From: Orrella dioscoreae | GTDB taxonomy: Bacteria > Pseudomonadota > Gammaproteobacteria > Burkholderiales > Burkholderiaceae_B | DNA length: 64,000 bases | Reading direction: 5' to 3' | Assembly (NCBI RefSeq): GCF_900089455.2 | Contig: NZ_LT907988.1 | Coordinates: 1,984,001 to 2,048,000, forward strand | In this document: in pieces, positions 42,778 to 51,292 of the stretch | Layout of the letters: each line of letters opens with the position of its first letter | Position numbering within the stretch: position 1 is the stretch's first letter | Made by a program: the position numbers and the translations under genes | The notes under the pieces: generated by a model | Told to the model about the DNA's origin: nothing | What the model saw: the letters and a program-made list of their open reading frames with translations, nothing else | Databases searched by the model: none

Positions 42778-43261
42778 AATGATCCCTGCTTTACCTGGCC
42801 CTCGAGGACTTCGCGGAGAGAACGGAACTGATGGTCAAGACGGCACTGACGGAATTGATGGCGACCAAGGACCGCCTGGCCCGCCTATGACCCCAGGCGC
42901 TCCTATCGTTGTTTCCAGCCCGCCCGCCGTGGGTGTTGCGGCTCGCGCCAGTGATACGTCCAAATCTCATTTTCTATCTGTATCACTGCAAACCGCGTTG
43001 AGCATCACGGTGGCGGGGACGGTCTCGGATGAACTGGAACTTCGCATTGGTTCGGACGCCACGGTCGCTACCGGAGGCGGCACGAGGGTAGCGTCAGCAC
43101 GCCAGAGCTTGACTGGAATTCTCGCGACAGTTGGTATAGCCAGTGGGGCCCGTCAGCAATTGTGCACGCCCCTGCCCGCCGGCTGGTACTACGCCCTGCG
43201 CCGGATCGGGACGGGCAGCGGCATGACTATCAGCGCGGTCACCTTGACACCGCTCGGCTGA
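42761..43261 (+). CDS. Collagen-like repeat protein, probable virion fibre
   Basis: A 166-aa protein starting MILPNEMIPALPGPRGLRGE. Residues 12-42 are about ten Gly-X-Y triplets (GPRGLRGENGTDGQDGTDGI), a collagen-like trimeric stalk. The C-terminal ~115 residues form a beta-rich domain (LSITVAGTVSDELELRIGSD, YYALRRIGTGSGMTISAVTL). The AGGAG site before the ATG lies inside the upstream gene. Likely a secondary fibre or head decoration; not shown to be in virions. Confidence 0.75.
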   Translation: MILPNEMIPALPGPRGLRGENGTDGQDGTDGIDGDQGPPGPPMTPGAPIVVSSPPAVGVAARASDTSKSHFLSVSLQTALSITVAGTVSDELELRIGSDATVATGGGTRVASARQSLTGILATVGIASGARQQLCTPLPAGWYYALRRIGTGSGMTISAVTLTPLG

Positions 43262-43279
43262 GCGAGGCTATTTGTTAAA

Positions 43280-43315
43280 CTGCCGCCACTTCATAATTGC
43301 TATCTATGGCGGCAG
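43280..43315 (+). promoter_or_regulatory. Inverted repeat spanning the ribosome-binding region of the O-antigen polymerase-like gene
   Basis: CTGCCGCC (43280-43287) pairs with GGCGGCAG (43308-43315) across a 20-nt loop, 5 nt before the ATG at 43320. The purine-rich region that would act as ribosome-binding site is in the 3' arm. A weak promoter (TTGTTA 43272-43277, 16 bp, TAATTG 43294-43299) overlaps it. Confidence 0.55.
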
Positions 43316-43319
43316 CAGA

Positions 43320-44525
43320 ATGAGAACAAACGCCCTGCTCCTATGGTTCGCATTCCCTGGGTATGCGATCTACCACGTATTGCGCCCCCACTTTTTGCCC
43401 AACACGGGCATCGGCCTGTTCACCATCACATTGCTCATCGCGGCTGCGGCGTCGGTGTCGAGTTGGTTGTACCGCGGCATTGCAGGGAAGCCTGTGCTCA
43501 ACACGGCGGCTCTGCCAGTTGCTGGTCTTCACTGGGCCCTGATGATCTGGATGGCGTGCATCATCCTCATCAACACTGGAGCAGGTAACGTTGCTCCTGT
43601 TGATGCGGTGGCGAGTCTGCAGTTTGTAGTGGCGATGGCCGGGATGTTTTGCCTGGGGGTTGGATTTACGAAGCCAAGAGGCGGTGTTCTATTCGTCACC
43701 TGGTCCGGCTTCTTCCTGTGGGCGTGCATCTATTATTACGTCCCCTCTCTCGGGTACATTGAGATACCTCCAGGCTCGGTGGAAGATCAGCATACGGCCT
43801 ACGCCCTGACTGCGAACTATCAAGGGATCGCCAGGTCCATCATGTATACCGGGTTGCTGTTCGTCCCATTCATCAAATCACGCCTCGTTAAGTCCGCGGT
43901 TTTCATTTTCTATTGCGGGCTTTTGGTCATGTCTGGATCCAGGACCGACGCAGCACTAATGGTCTTACTTGTTCCAGTCTTCGCGTATATCAATTACGGG
44001 CCAGTGAAGACTGTGATGCTTGGGGCGGCTGCGGTTGCTGGTTTGACGCTCCTGGCTTTGGCATACGGCCTGGAAGGCGGTGGGCGCTACAGCATGGGTG
44101 GTGCGTCTGCGTCCCTGGGGGAGCGCTCCCTGTTCTTGTCTTCAGGGCTGGAAAACATCCTAGCCAACCCCGTGCAAGGGGATTTCATGTATTACCTGAG
44201 GGAGTTCGGATCCTCAGGCGCCTACATCCATAATGGGTTGTCTATGTGGGCAGACTATGGCCTGTTCGCGATGGCGCTCTATGTGGCCTTGATCTTTTCT
44301 GCCCTCGCGGTCGGAATGGCCGAGGTCTTCTCTGGCAGGCGGACTGGCATTGCCGAATGTCTTTTGTATCTGTCAATCACTTCCCTGATCGGGGTGGCTA
44401 TTTCACGATCCATTTCCTGGCCGATGCCAGCGCTGGCGTGGGGGATAGCCTATGGCATCCTCAGCAGAAAGACGCAGATGGGCCGGCAGGGTGCCGCTGT
44501 TCAATTGTCGACGCCTTCCCAATAG
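43320..44525 (+). CDS. O-antigen polymerase/ligase-like membrane protein (lysogenic conversion candidate)
   Basis: A 401-aa protein starting MRTNALLLWFAFPGYAIYHV, with about ten predicted transmembrane segments and a large periplasmic loop near residues 255-315 (SLGERSLFLSSGLENILANP, YLREFGSSGAYIHNGLSMWA). The H-N-(G/x) motif in this loop is common in Wzy/WaaL proteins. It is the last rightward gene before attR, outside the late operon logic, and visibly less GC-rich than the virion genes. Phages use such genes to change host O-antigen and block superinfection; here that is an inference. Confidence 0.75.
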   Translation: MRTNALLLWFAFPGYAIYHVLRPHFLPNTGIGLFTITLLIAAAASVSSWLYRGIAGKPVLNTAALPVAGLHWALMIWMACIILINTGAGNVAPVDAVASLQFVVAMAGMFCLGVGFTKPRGGVLFVTWSGFFLWACIYYYVPSLGYIEIPPGSVEDQHTAYALTANYQGIARSIMYTGLLFVPFIKSRLVKSAVFIFYCGLLVMSGSRTDAALMVLLVPVFAYINYGPVKTVMLGAAAVAGLTLLALAYGLEGGGRYSMGGASASLGERSLFLSSGLENILANPVQGDFMYYLREFGSSGAYIHNGLSMWADYGLFAMALYVALIFSALAVGMAEVFSGRRTGIAECLLYLSITSLIGVAISRSISWPMPALAWGIAYGILSRKTQMGRQGAAVQLSTPSQ

Positions 44526-44722
44526 GCCTCGTCGTCCGTTCCTGGCTCACGGGTCCAGGAGCAGCATCCTCGTTCTGGCATTGGCCGGACCATGCCCGAG
44601 TCCAGACACCGGACGGCACCCCATCCGAACGGGCCACCGTAGTGCTGGCACGTGAAGCATCCGCCCGGGCGCTCCGGTGGTGGGGCGCCCATCATAATGT
44701 TCATGTTGATCGATTTGGACAT
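44501..44722 (-). CDS. Cysteine-rich small protein near attR
   Basis: A 73-aa protein starting MSKSINMNIMMGAPPPERPG. C-x2-C (GCFTCQHYGG), a later single Cys (VRCLDSGMV) and CC (ERGCCSWTREPG) suggest a zinc-binding fold. Similar short Cys proteins are common in related genomes, often near phage ends. It converges on the polymerase-like gene and overlaps its 3' end by 25 bp. Function unknown. Confidence 0.65.
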   Translation of the reverse strand: MSKSINMNIMMGAPPPERPGGCFTCQHYGGPFGWGAVRCLDSGMVRPMPERGCCSWTREPGTDDEAYWEGVDN

Positions 44723-45107
44723 GGCAATTCACTGGATGGGCGAACAGTGTATGGCGTTAGGGTAGGCCGCGCACCCTAGTCCGCCAGTACTACGCCAAGC
44801 CCGGGGTACACCGCGCCAATGCTGGTTCTCGTCGTCCCCCCCTTCGCACCATTTCCCCCAGTCCTCCTGGCCGGAAATTCGCCCGCCTGATCGCCTCTCT
44901 TCAGGTTTTCCCGGATCTTTCCCGGAAACCCGCACTTTTCCGGTCCCGGGCCTCTCCGTACATTCTGTTGCCGCGCCGCCCGCCTCCCGCGGTTTTTCGC
45001 GCCCAACCCCCCTTACAATTGCGCCGCCCGGGCGCCCTGTACATTGGGACAGCACGGCCCCGTCCCAAGCTTCCCCCGTCCCGCCGGACACTCGACGAAT
45101 CACCACC
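44723..45107. other. Prophage right end, attR and host intergenic region
   Basis: No gene is supported in this 385-bp stretch. It contains one arm-type motif copy (TACGCCAAG, 44791-44799) and the attR core at 44834-44851. From 44852 the sequence is host intergenic DNA upstream of the AI-2E permease, with no clear promoter seen. Confidence 0.7.
44834..44851 (+). other. attR core
   Basis: GTCCCCCCCTTCGCACCA, identical over 18 bp to the tRNA-Leu 3' end at 2930-2947. No tRNA surrounds this copy, as expected for the phage-displaced fragment. Confidence 0.93.
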
Positions 45108-46169
45108 ATGAGCCACTCCACCCTCCATTACCGCGCCTTCATCTGCCTGCTGGTCCTGGTGTCGCTTGCTTTCGGCTGGGTGCTCTGGCCCCTGGTCGGC
45201 GCGGTCTTCTGGGGCTGCATCCTCGCCATCATCTTCATTCCGCTGCACCGCCGCATCCTGGCGCGCACCGGGCATCGCCAGAACCTGGCCGCGCTGCTCA
45301 GCCTGGGGCTGTGCCTGCTGATCGTGATCCTGCCGCTGGCCTTCATCACCGGCGCCATCGTCCAGGAAGCCGCCGCGGTCTACGAGCGCATCCGCTCGGG
45401 CCAGCTCAATTTCGGCGCCTATTTCCAGCAGACGGTGGACGCCTTGCCGGCCCCCATCCTGTCGCTGCTGCAGCGTTTCGGCGTCAGCGATTTCTCCAGC
45501 CTGCAGGCCAAGCTCTCCAGCGTGGCGGTGCAGGCCAGCCAGTTCGTGGCGGGCCAGGCCATCAACATCGGCCAGAACACCGCGCAATTCCTGGTGAGCT
45601 TCGGGGTCATGCTGTACCTGCTGTTCTTCCTGTTGCGTGACGGCGCCTCGCTGTCGCGCCGCCTGCGTGAAGCCATTCCGCTGGGCGAAGAGCACAAGCG
45701 CCACCTGCTGCGCAAGTTCATCACCGTGGTGCGGGCCACTGTGAAGGGCAACGTGGTGGTGGCCATCACCCAGGGCGCCTTGGGCGGCATCATCTTCTGG
45801 GTGCTGGGCATCCAGGGCGCGCTGCTGTGGGCGGTGCTGATGGCTTTCCTGTCGCTGCTGCCCGCCGTGGGCGCGGGGCTGATCTGGGGGCCGGTGGCCA
45901 TCTATTTCCTGGCCACGGGCCTGATCTGGCAGGGCGTGGTGTTGACCGCCTTCGGCGTGCTGGTGATCGGCATGGTGGACAACGTGCTGCGCCCGATCCT
46001 GGTGGGCAAGGACACGCAGATGCCCGACTACCTGGTGCTGATCTCCACCCTGGGCGGCATGTCGATCTTCGGGCTGACGGGTTTCGTGGTCGGTCCCCTG
46101 ATTGCCGCGCTGTTCATCGCGGTGTGGGATCTCTTCACCAGCATGAACGAGAACGCCGAACGCAGCTGA
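45108..46169 (+). CDS. AI-2E family transporter (PerM-like permease)
   Basis: A 353-aa inner-membrane protein of the AI-2E/PerM family: N-terminal transmembrane pair (FICLLVLVSLAFGWVLWPLV), a long soluble loop around residues 85-165, then five to six C-terminal helices with LPAVGAGLIWGPVAIYFLAT and VDNVLRPILVGKDTQMPDYL, the family signature. The substrate is uncertain; members have been linked to autoinducer-2, cations or other solutes. Normal length. Confidence 0.9.
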   Translation: MSHSTLHYRAFICLLVLVSLAFGWVLWPLVGAVFWGCILAIIFIPLHRRILARTGHRQNLAALLSLGLCLLIVILPLAFITGAIVQEAAAVYERIRSGQLNFGAYFQQTVDALPAPILSLLQRFGVSDFSSLQAKLSSVAVQASQFVAGQAINIGQNTAQFLVSFGVMLYLLFFLLRDGASLSRRLREAIPLGEEHKRHLLRKFITVVRATVKGNVVVAITQGALGGIIFWVLGIQGALLWAVLMAFLSLLPAVGAGLIWGPVAIYFLATGLIWQGVVLTAFGVLVIGMVDNVLRPILVGKDTQMPDYLVLISTLGGMSIFGLTGFVVGPLIAALFIAVWDLFTSMNENAERS

Positions 46170-46369
46170 TTCCGGCGCGGCACGCGGCGGCGAGTATGGC
46201 CGCCGCGTGACAGCTGTAACCGTTGCGAGCAGGGCCACGGGCAAACCGCCACATTGCGAGGGACTTCCTCAATACCCGACACCCTTGTTTACATCCAGCC
46301 GCGGTGCGCTTGGCTATCTTTGATCCCAAGCCGAATCCCGGCGCTCGATGATGGAAACGGAGGGAAATC

Positions 46370-46552
46370 ATGCAAAAGAACGCGATGAATGCCCAGCGCG
46401 ACAGCTCGCGCAAGGTCTGGAACAAGCCCGTGCTGGCCGTGCTGCTGGCCATGTCGGCGATCTCCGCCGGCTGCAATACCGTCGACGGTGCCGGCAAGGA
46501 CATCGAGCGCGGTGGCGAAAAGATCCAGGGCGCGGCGGACCGCAACCGCTAA
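46370..46552 (+). CDS. Entericidin A/B-family lipoprotein
   Basis: A 60-aa protein. Signal peptide with lipobox A-G-C (LAVLLAMSAISAGCNTVDGA), then GAGKDIERGGEKIQGAADRN, the entericidin signature. Entericidins are small membrane lipoproteins linked in E. coli to stationary-phase bacteriolysis. ACGGAGGGAAA precedes the ATG. Terminator at 46621-46648. Confidence 0.9.
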   Translation: MQKNAMNAQRDSSRKVWNKPVLAVLLAMSAISAGCNTVDGAGKDIERGGEKIQGAADRNR

Positions 46553-46620
46553 GCCCGGCAAGCATCGCGGTGGCGACACCGCGTTGGCGTGTGACCCGGC
46601 CAGACGCCGGCACACGTCGA

Positions 46621-46648
46621 AACGCCCTCCGGACGGAGGGCGTTTTTT
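46621..46648 (+). terminator. Rho-independent terminator after the entericidin gene
   Basis: AACGCCCTCC-GGAC-GGAGGGCGTT with a T6 run (46643-46648). The stem begins 69 nt after the entericidin stop and ends before the convergent TctC gene. Confidence 0.9.
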
Positions 46649-46691
46649 ATTGCGGCGCGCAGGGCGCCCGGCGGGCTCGCCGGCGTTGCCC

Positions 46692-47675
46692 TTACTGCTG
46701 CAAGGTCAGCTTCTGCTTGACCACCACATCCTTGTAGACCGCCAGCTCCTCCTTCATCTGCGCGGCGAATGCCTCGGGCGTGCCGGCCTGGATGATCGAG
46801 CCCGTGGCCTCGATGCGCTGCCGGATGCCCGGGTCCTGCAGCACCTTGCGCGTGGCCGCGTTGATCTTGTCGACGATCTCGCGCGGCAGATCCTTCGGTC
46901 CGACGATGCCGTAATAGGCCATGCGGTTGACCGGTTCCAGCCCCACTTCCTTGAAGGTCGGCACGTCGGGCAGCGCGGGCACGCGCTGCGGCGCCGCCAC
47001 GACCAGCGGCGTCAGCCGCCTGTCCTGGATGAAGGGGAAGGCCGAGGGCAGGTTGTCGAAGATGATGGGCACCTGGCCCGCCACCGCGTCATTCAGCGCG
47101 GGGCCGCTGCCGCGATAGGGGATGTGCATCATGTCCGTGCCCGTCGAGAGCTTGAACATTTCCATCATCAGGTGCGTGATGCTGCCGTTGCCGGGAGACG
47201 CATAGGCGTACTTGCCGGGCGATTTCTTCACGGCCTCCAGGAAGCCCTTGTAGTCCTTGAAGGGCTGGCCCGGGTGCGCCGCGATCACGTTGGGCGTGGC
47301 CGCGATGTTGATGATGGGCGTGAAGTCGCGCGCGACGTCGTACGGGATGTCGGGATTGATGGCCGGATTGGTGGCCGTGGTGGACACCGTGGCCACGCCC
47401 AGCTGGTAGCCGTCGGGCGTGGCGCGGGCGGTGTCGGCCGCGCCGATGCTGCCGCCGCCGCCGCCCTTGTTTTCGACGACGACGGTCTGGCCCAGTTCGC
47501 GGCCCAGCGGCTCGGCCACGATGCGGGCGATCAGGTCGGTGGTGCCGCCCGCGGCAAAGGGCACCAGCAGGCGGATGGGTTTGGCGGGATAGCCGGACTG
47601 CGCCAGGGCAGGGCTGCCCAGCGCGGCCAGCAGGCCTGCGCCGATGGCCAGGCCCAGGAAATTGCGACGAATCAT
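46692..47675 (-). CDS. TctC/Bug-type solute-binding protein
   Basis: A 327-aa periplasmic protein. Signal peptide MIRRNFLGLAIGAGLLAALG with cleavage after ALA, then YPAKPIRLLVPFAAGGTTDL, the Bug-family start, VVVENKGGGGGSIGAA and IPYRGSGPALNDAVAGQVPI. Bug proteins bind small carboxylates. It lies downstream of the CoA-transferase and glutaryl-CoA dehydrogenase genes, so a dicarboxylate such as glutarate is a reasonable ligand guess. TctA and TctB are not in the window. Confidence 0.9.
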   Translation of the reverse strand: MIRRNFLGLAIGAGLLAALGSPALAQSGYPAKPIRLLVPFAAGGTTDLIARIVAEPLGRELGQTVVVENKGGGGGSIGAADTARATPDGYQLGVATVSTTATNPAINPDIPYDVARDFTPIINIAATPNVIAAHPGQPFKDYKGFLEAVKKSPGKYAYASPGNGSITHLMMEMFKLSTGTDMMHIPYRGSGPALNDAVAGQVPIIFDNLPSAFPFIQDRRLTPLVVAAPQRVPALPDVPTFKEVGLEPVNRMAYYGIVGPKDLPREIVDKINAATRKVLQDPGIRQRIEATGSIIQAGTPEAFAAQMKEELAVYKDVVVKQKLTLQQ

Positions 47676-47731
47676 GCGGGTGTCTCCTCGGTGTTGTTAT
47701 GGATACGCGTGAACGCCACGATGGCGAAAGA

Positions 47732-48961
47732 CTAGATGGCCTTGCTCTCCCTCAGCGCTGCAATGGCGGCCGCGTCCAGGCCCAGGTCGCGCAGCACCTC
47801 GTCGGTGTGCTGGCCCAGGGCGGGCGGGGCGCGGCGGTAATCCACCGGGGTCTCGGAAAGACGCATGGGGCTGGCCACCGTGGCGATGCCGGCAATGCCG
47901 TCGCCGGCATCGCGCGGCAGGTCCACGCGTAAGCCGCGCGCCTGGACCTGCGGGTCGTCGAAGGCCTGCGCGATGGTGTTGATCGGGCCGCAAGGCACGG
48001 CGCGGTCTTCCAGCAGCGCGATCCACTCGGCGGTGGTGCGCAGCAGCATGACCGGACCCATCAGCGCCAGCAGCGCGTCGCGATGGCGCACGCGCGCGGT
48101 GTTGGTGGCGAAGCGCGCATCCTGCGCCCACGCCGGGCTCCCGATGGCCGCGCAGAAGCGCGCGAACTGGCCGTCGTTGCCGATGGCCAGCAGCACGTTG
48201 CCGTCGCGCGTGGGGAAGTCCTGGTACGGCGCCAGGCTGGGGTGGATGTTGCCGGCGCGCGCGGGCGCGTTGCCCGTGGCGAGGAAGCCGGCGGCCTGGT
48301 TGGCCAGCACGGCCACGCCCACGTCCAGCAGCGCCATGTCGATGTACTGGCCGCGTCCGCTGGCCTGGCGCGCATGCAACGCCGCCAGGATGGCGTTGCT
48401 GGCATAGAGCCCGGTGAAGACGTCGACCACGGCCACGCCCACTTTCAGCGGGCCGCCGCCGGGCTCGTCGTCGGCCTGGCCGGTCACGCTCATCAGCCCG
48501 CACATGGCCTGCACCATCAGGTCGTAGCCGGCGCGTTCCGCATAGGGGCCGTCCTGGCCGAAGCCCGTGATGGAGCAATAGACCAGGCGCGGATTCAGCG
48601 CGGACAGGCTGTCGTAATCGAGGCCGTACTGGCGCAGCCCGCCCACCTTGAAGTTCTCCACCACCACGTCGGCTTCGGCCGCCATCCGGCGCAGCAGCGC
48701 CTGGCCTTCGGGGTGCGCCATGTCCACGGTGATGGAGCGCTTGTTGCGGTTGCAGGCCGTGAAGTAGCTCGCCTCGCGCGTGTCCTGGCCCTGCGTGTCG
48801 CGCAGGAAGGGCGGGCCCCAGTGGCGGGTGTCGTCGCCCGCGCCGGGGCGTTCCACCTTGATGACATCCGCGCCCAGGTCGGCCAGCACCTGCGTGCACC
48901 AGGGGCCGGCCAGCACGCGGGAAAGATCCAGCACCTTGATGCCGGCCAGTGCGGCGCCCAT
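47732..48961 (-). CDS. CaiB/BaiF CoA-transferase, likely succinyl-CoA:glutarate type
   Basis: A 409-aa class III CoA-transferase: KVLDLSRVLAGPWCTQVLAD, LGADVIKVERPGAGDDTRHW, NKRSITVDMAHPEGQALLR and GRGQYIDMALLDVGVAVLAN. The start overlaps the stop of the dehydrogenase gene (TGATG). Pairing with glutaryl-CoA dehydrogenase suggests activation of glutarate to glutaryl-CoA. The annotation of substrate is by context. Confidence 0.9.
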   Translation of the reverse strand: MGAALAGIKVLDLSRVLAGPWCTQVLADLGADVIKVERPGAGDDTRHWGPPFLRDTQGQDTREASYFTACNRNKRSITVDMAHPEGQALLRRMAAEADVVVENFKVGGLRQYGLDYDSLSALNPRLVYCSITGFGQDGPYAERAGYDLMVQAMCGLMSVTGQADDEPGGGPLKVGVAVVDVFTGLYASNAILAALHARQASGRGQYIDMALLDVGVAVLANQAAGFLATGNAPARAGNIHPSLAPYQDFPTRDGNVLLAIGNDGQFARFCAAIGSPAWAQDARFATNTARVRHRDALLALMGPVMLLRTTAEWIALLEDRAVPCGPINTIAQAFDDPQVQARGLRVDLPRDAGDGIAGIATVASPMRLSETPVDYRRAPPALGQHTDEVLRDLGLDAAAIAALRESKAI

Positions 48962-50157
48962 CAGTTGGCGAAGGCCGCCAGGCCCGTCTGGGCGCGGCCC
49001 AGGATGAGCGCGTGCACGTCGTGGGTGCCTTCGTAGGTGTTGACCACTTCCAGGTTCACCAGGTGGCGCGCCACGCCGAACTCGTCGCTGATGCCGTTGC
49101 CGCCCATCATGTCGCGGGCCAGCCGCGCGATGTCCAGGGCCTTGCCGCAGTTGTTGCGCTTGATGAGCGAGGTGGCCTCGACCGAGGCGGTGCCTTCGTC
49201 CTTCATGCGGCCGAAGCGCAGCGCAACCTGCAGGCCCAGCGCGATCTCGGTCTGCATGTCGGCCAGTTTCTTCTGGATGAGCTGGTTGGCGGCCAGCGGA
49301 CGGCCGAACTGCTTGCGGTCCAGCGTGTACTGGCGCGCGGTGTGCCAGCAGAATTCGGCCGCGCCCATGGCGCCCCAGGCGATGCCGTAGCGGGCGCTGT
49401 TCAGGCAGGTGAACGGACCCTTCAGGCCCTGGATCTCGGGGAAGGCGTTTTCCTCGGGCACGAACACGTCGTCCATCACGACCTCACCGGTGATGGAGGC
49501 GCGCAGGCCCACCTTGCCGTGGATGGCGGGGGCGGACAGCCCGGCCATGCCCTTGTCCAGCACGAAGCCGCGGATGGGGCCCACCGCGCCGCCGGCCGAG
49601 ACTTCCTTGGCCCACACGACGAACACGTCGGCGATGGGGCTGTTGGTGATCCAGGTCTTGGCGCCGTGCAGGCGATAGCCGCCGTCCACCTTCTGCGCGC
49701 GGGTCGTCATGCCGGCGGGGTCGGAGCCGTGGTCGGGTTCGGTCAGGCCGAAGCAGCCGATCCATTCGCCGCTGGCCAGCCTGGGCAGGTATTTGGCCTT
49801 CTGCGCGTCGGTGCCGAATTCGAAGATCGGCACCATCACCAGCGAGCTTTGCACGCTGGCCATCGAGCGGTAGCCCGAGTCCACGCGTTCCACTTCGCGG
49901 GCGATCAGGCCATAGGCCACGTAGCTCAGGCCGGGGCCGCCATATTGTTCAGGAATGGTGGGCCCCAGCAGGCCCAGTTCGCCCATCTCGCGGAAGATGG
50001 CGGTATCGGCCTTCTCGTGGCGGAACTGTTCCAGCACGCGCGGCGCCAGCTTGTCCTGGCAGTAGGCCGCGGCGGCGTCGCGGATGGCGCGCTCGTCGTC
50101 GCTCAGTTGCTGGTCGATGAGGAAAGGGTCGTCCCATTGAAAGCGGGCGTGGGCCAT
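48961..50157 (-). CDS. gcdH: Glutaryl-CoA dehydrogenase
   Basis: A 398-aa flavoprotein of the acyl-CoA dehydrogenase family, oxidising and decarboxylating glutaryl-CoA to crotonyl-CoA in lysine and tryptophan breakdown. It starts [37 protein letters not shown] (FAD/substrate), [20 protein letters not shown], and [17 protein letters not shown] with the catalytic Glu (EGTHDVH). Upstream in-frame residues are rejected because they extend into the divergent promoter region. Confidence 0.94.
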   Translation of the reverse strand: MAHARFQWDDPFLIDQQLSDDERAIRDAAAAYCQDKLAPRVLEQFRHEKADTAIFREMGELGLLGPTIPEQYGGPGLSYVAYGLIAREVERVDSGYRSMASVQSSLVMVPIFEFGTDAQKAKYLPRLASGEWIGCFGLTEPDHGSDPAGMTTRAQKVDGGYRLHGAKTWITNSPIADVFVVWAKEVSAGGAVGPIRGFVLDKGMAGLSAPAIHGKVGLRASITGEVVMDDVFVPEENAFPEIQGLKGPFTCLNSARYGIAWGAMGAAEFCWHTARQYTLDRKQFGRPLAANQLIQKKLADMQTEIALGLQVALRFGRMKDEGTASVEATSLIKRNNCGKALDIARLARDMMGGNGISDEFGVARHLVNLEVVNTYEGTHDVHALILGRAQTGLAAFAN

Positions 50158-50329
50158 GGTGTCTCCAGTGCGGCGGGTCGGGGTGGGGCCGGCAAGGCGT
50201 CCCGATCTATGCGTGATTGGTACGAGGTTGGAAGTCTTCTTCAGCGTAGTGCCACGCGCTGCCCGGCGGCAAGCGAGGAGTTCGCATCCAGGAATGCGAT
50301 TTGGGAATACATGGAGTAGAGTGCCTGCC

Positions 50330-51289
50330 ATGCGCCGCAACCTTCCTTCCGTCCAGGCCCTGTCCTGCTTCGAGTCCGCCGCGCGGCACGAAAGCTATAC
50401 CCGTGCCGCGCAGGAACTGTCGCTGACGCAAAGCGCGGTGTCGCGCCAGATCCTGGCGCTGGAGGCCCAGCTGGGCGTGCTGCTCTTTCGCCGCACGCGC
50501 CATGGCGTGACGCTGACGCCCGCCGGCCGGCAGTACGGCCGGCAGGTGGCGCGCTGGTTGCAGGGCCTGGAGCGCGACACGCTGGACGTGATGGCGCACC
50601 AGGGGCATGGCGGCGCGGTCTCGCTGGCGGCGGTGCCCACCTTCGCCACGCGCTGGCTGCTGCCGCGCCTGTCGCGGCTGGCGCGGCGGCATCCCGACAT
50701 CGTGGTGCACATCGAGACCCAGACCCGGCCTTTCCTGTTTGGCGATACGCCTTTCGATGCCGCGCTCTATGCCGGCACGCCCGAACAGGTCGCCAACTGG
50801 CCCGGCGTGCAGGCCCGGCGGCTGATGTGGGAAACGGTCGTGCCGGTCTGCAGCCCGGTCCTGCTGGCCACGGCGCTGGCGCGCGCCGGAAAGGGGCGGG
50901 AAGAGGGCGCGCAGACCCTGTCGCCGCGCCAGCTGGCCGAGCTGCCGCTCCTGCAGCAGAGCACCCGGCCGCAAGGGTGGCGGCAGTGGTTCGACGCCAT
51001 GGGCATGCAGGACGCGCCGCGGGTGCTGGACGGTCCGCGCTATGAGCTGTTTTCCATGACGGCGGGCGCGGCCGCGCACGGCCTGGGCGTGGCGCTCATG
51101 CCGCCGATGCTGATCGAGGCGGAGCTGGCGCGTGGCGAGCTGGTGGTGGCCTGCGACAGGCCCTTGCGCCGGGAGCGGGGTTACTACCTGATCATGCCCG
51201 CCCAGCCCCAGCCGCCCGTGCTGGCGGCGTTCGCGCAATGGCTGGGCGAGATGGCCGCGGAGTCCGAGGCAGACCCGCGCGGCGAGTGA
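50330..51289 (+). CDS. LysR-family regulator, divergent from gcdH
   Basis: A 319-aa protein. N-terminal winged HTH ([40 protein letters not shown]) and a C-terminal inducer-binding domain ([20 protein letters not shown]). It is transcribed away from gcdH across a 172-bp gap, the usual arrangement for control of the adjacent operon, so it probably senses a glutarate-pathway metabolite. GcvA-like subgroup by appearance. Confidence 0.9.
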   Translation: MRRNLPSVQALSCFESAARHESYTRAAQELSLTQSAVSRQILALEAQLGVLLFRRTRHGVTLTPAGRQYGRQVARWLQGLERDTLDVMAHQGHGGAVSLAAVPTFATRWLLPRLSRLARRHPDIVVHIETQTRPFLFGDTPFDAALYAGTPEQVANWPGVQARRLMWETVVPVCSPVLLATALARAGKGREEGAQTLSPRQLAELPLLQQSTRPQGWRQWFDAMGMQDAPRVLDGPRYELFSMTAGAAAHGLGVALMPPMLIEAELARGELVVACDRPLRRERGYYLIMPAQPQPPVLAAFAQWLGEMAAESEADPRGE

Positions 51290-51292
51290 GCG

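Larger units (their letters stand above)
2930..44851. mobile_element. Complete-looking temperate podovirus prophage in tRNA-Leu
   Basis: An ~41.9 kb prophage bounded by an 18-bp direct repeat, GTCCCCCCCTTCGCACCA, at 2930-2947 (tRNA 3' end) and 44834-44851. All modules are present and apparently intact: integrase and excisionase-like gene, RecT/exonuclease recombination, CI/Cro/CII-like switch, replication initiator and DnaB-type helicase, RusA, terminase, portal, capsid, short-tail adaptor and nozzle, ejection proteins, tailspike, lysis cassette and right-end accessory genes. The head genes (Bbp16-like, Bbp19-like) tie the virion to Bordetella phage BPP-1. No frameshift or IS element was seen. 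Confidence 0.95.

Noticed and set aside
38714-43261. Diversity-generating retroelement like that of BPP-1
   Set aside because: No reverse transcriptase, no Mtd-like protein and no adenine-variable repeat pair were found near the tailspike or right-end genes.
48083-50319. Long rightward open frames opposite the CoA-transferase and gcdH genes
   Set aside because: Typical high-GC antisense frames; the minus-strand proteins carry full family motifs.
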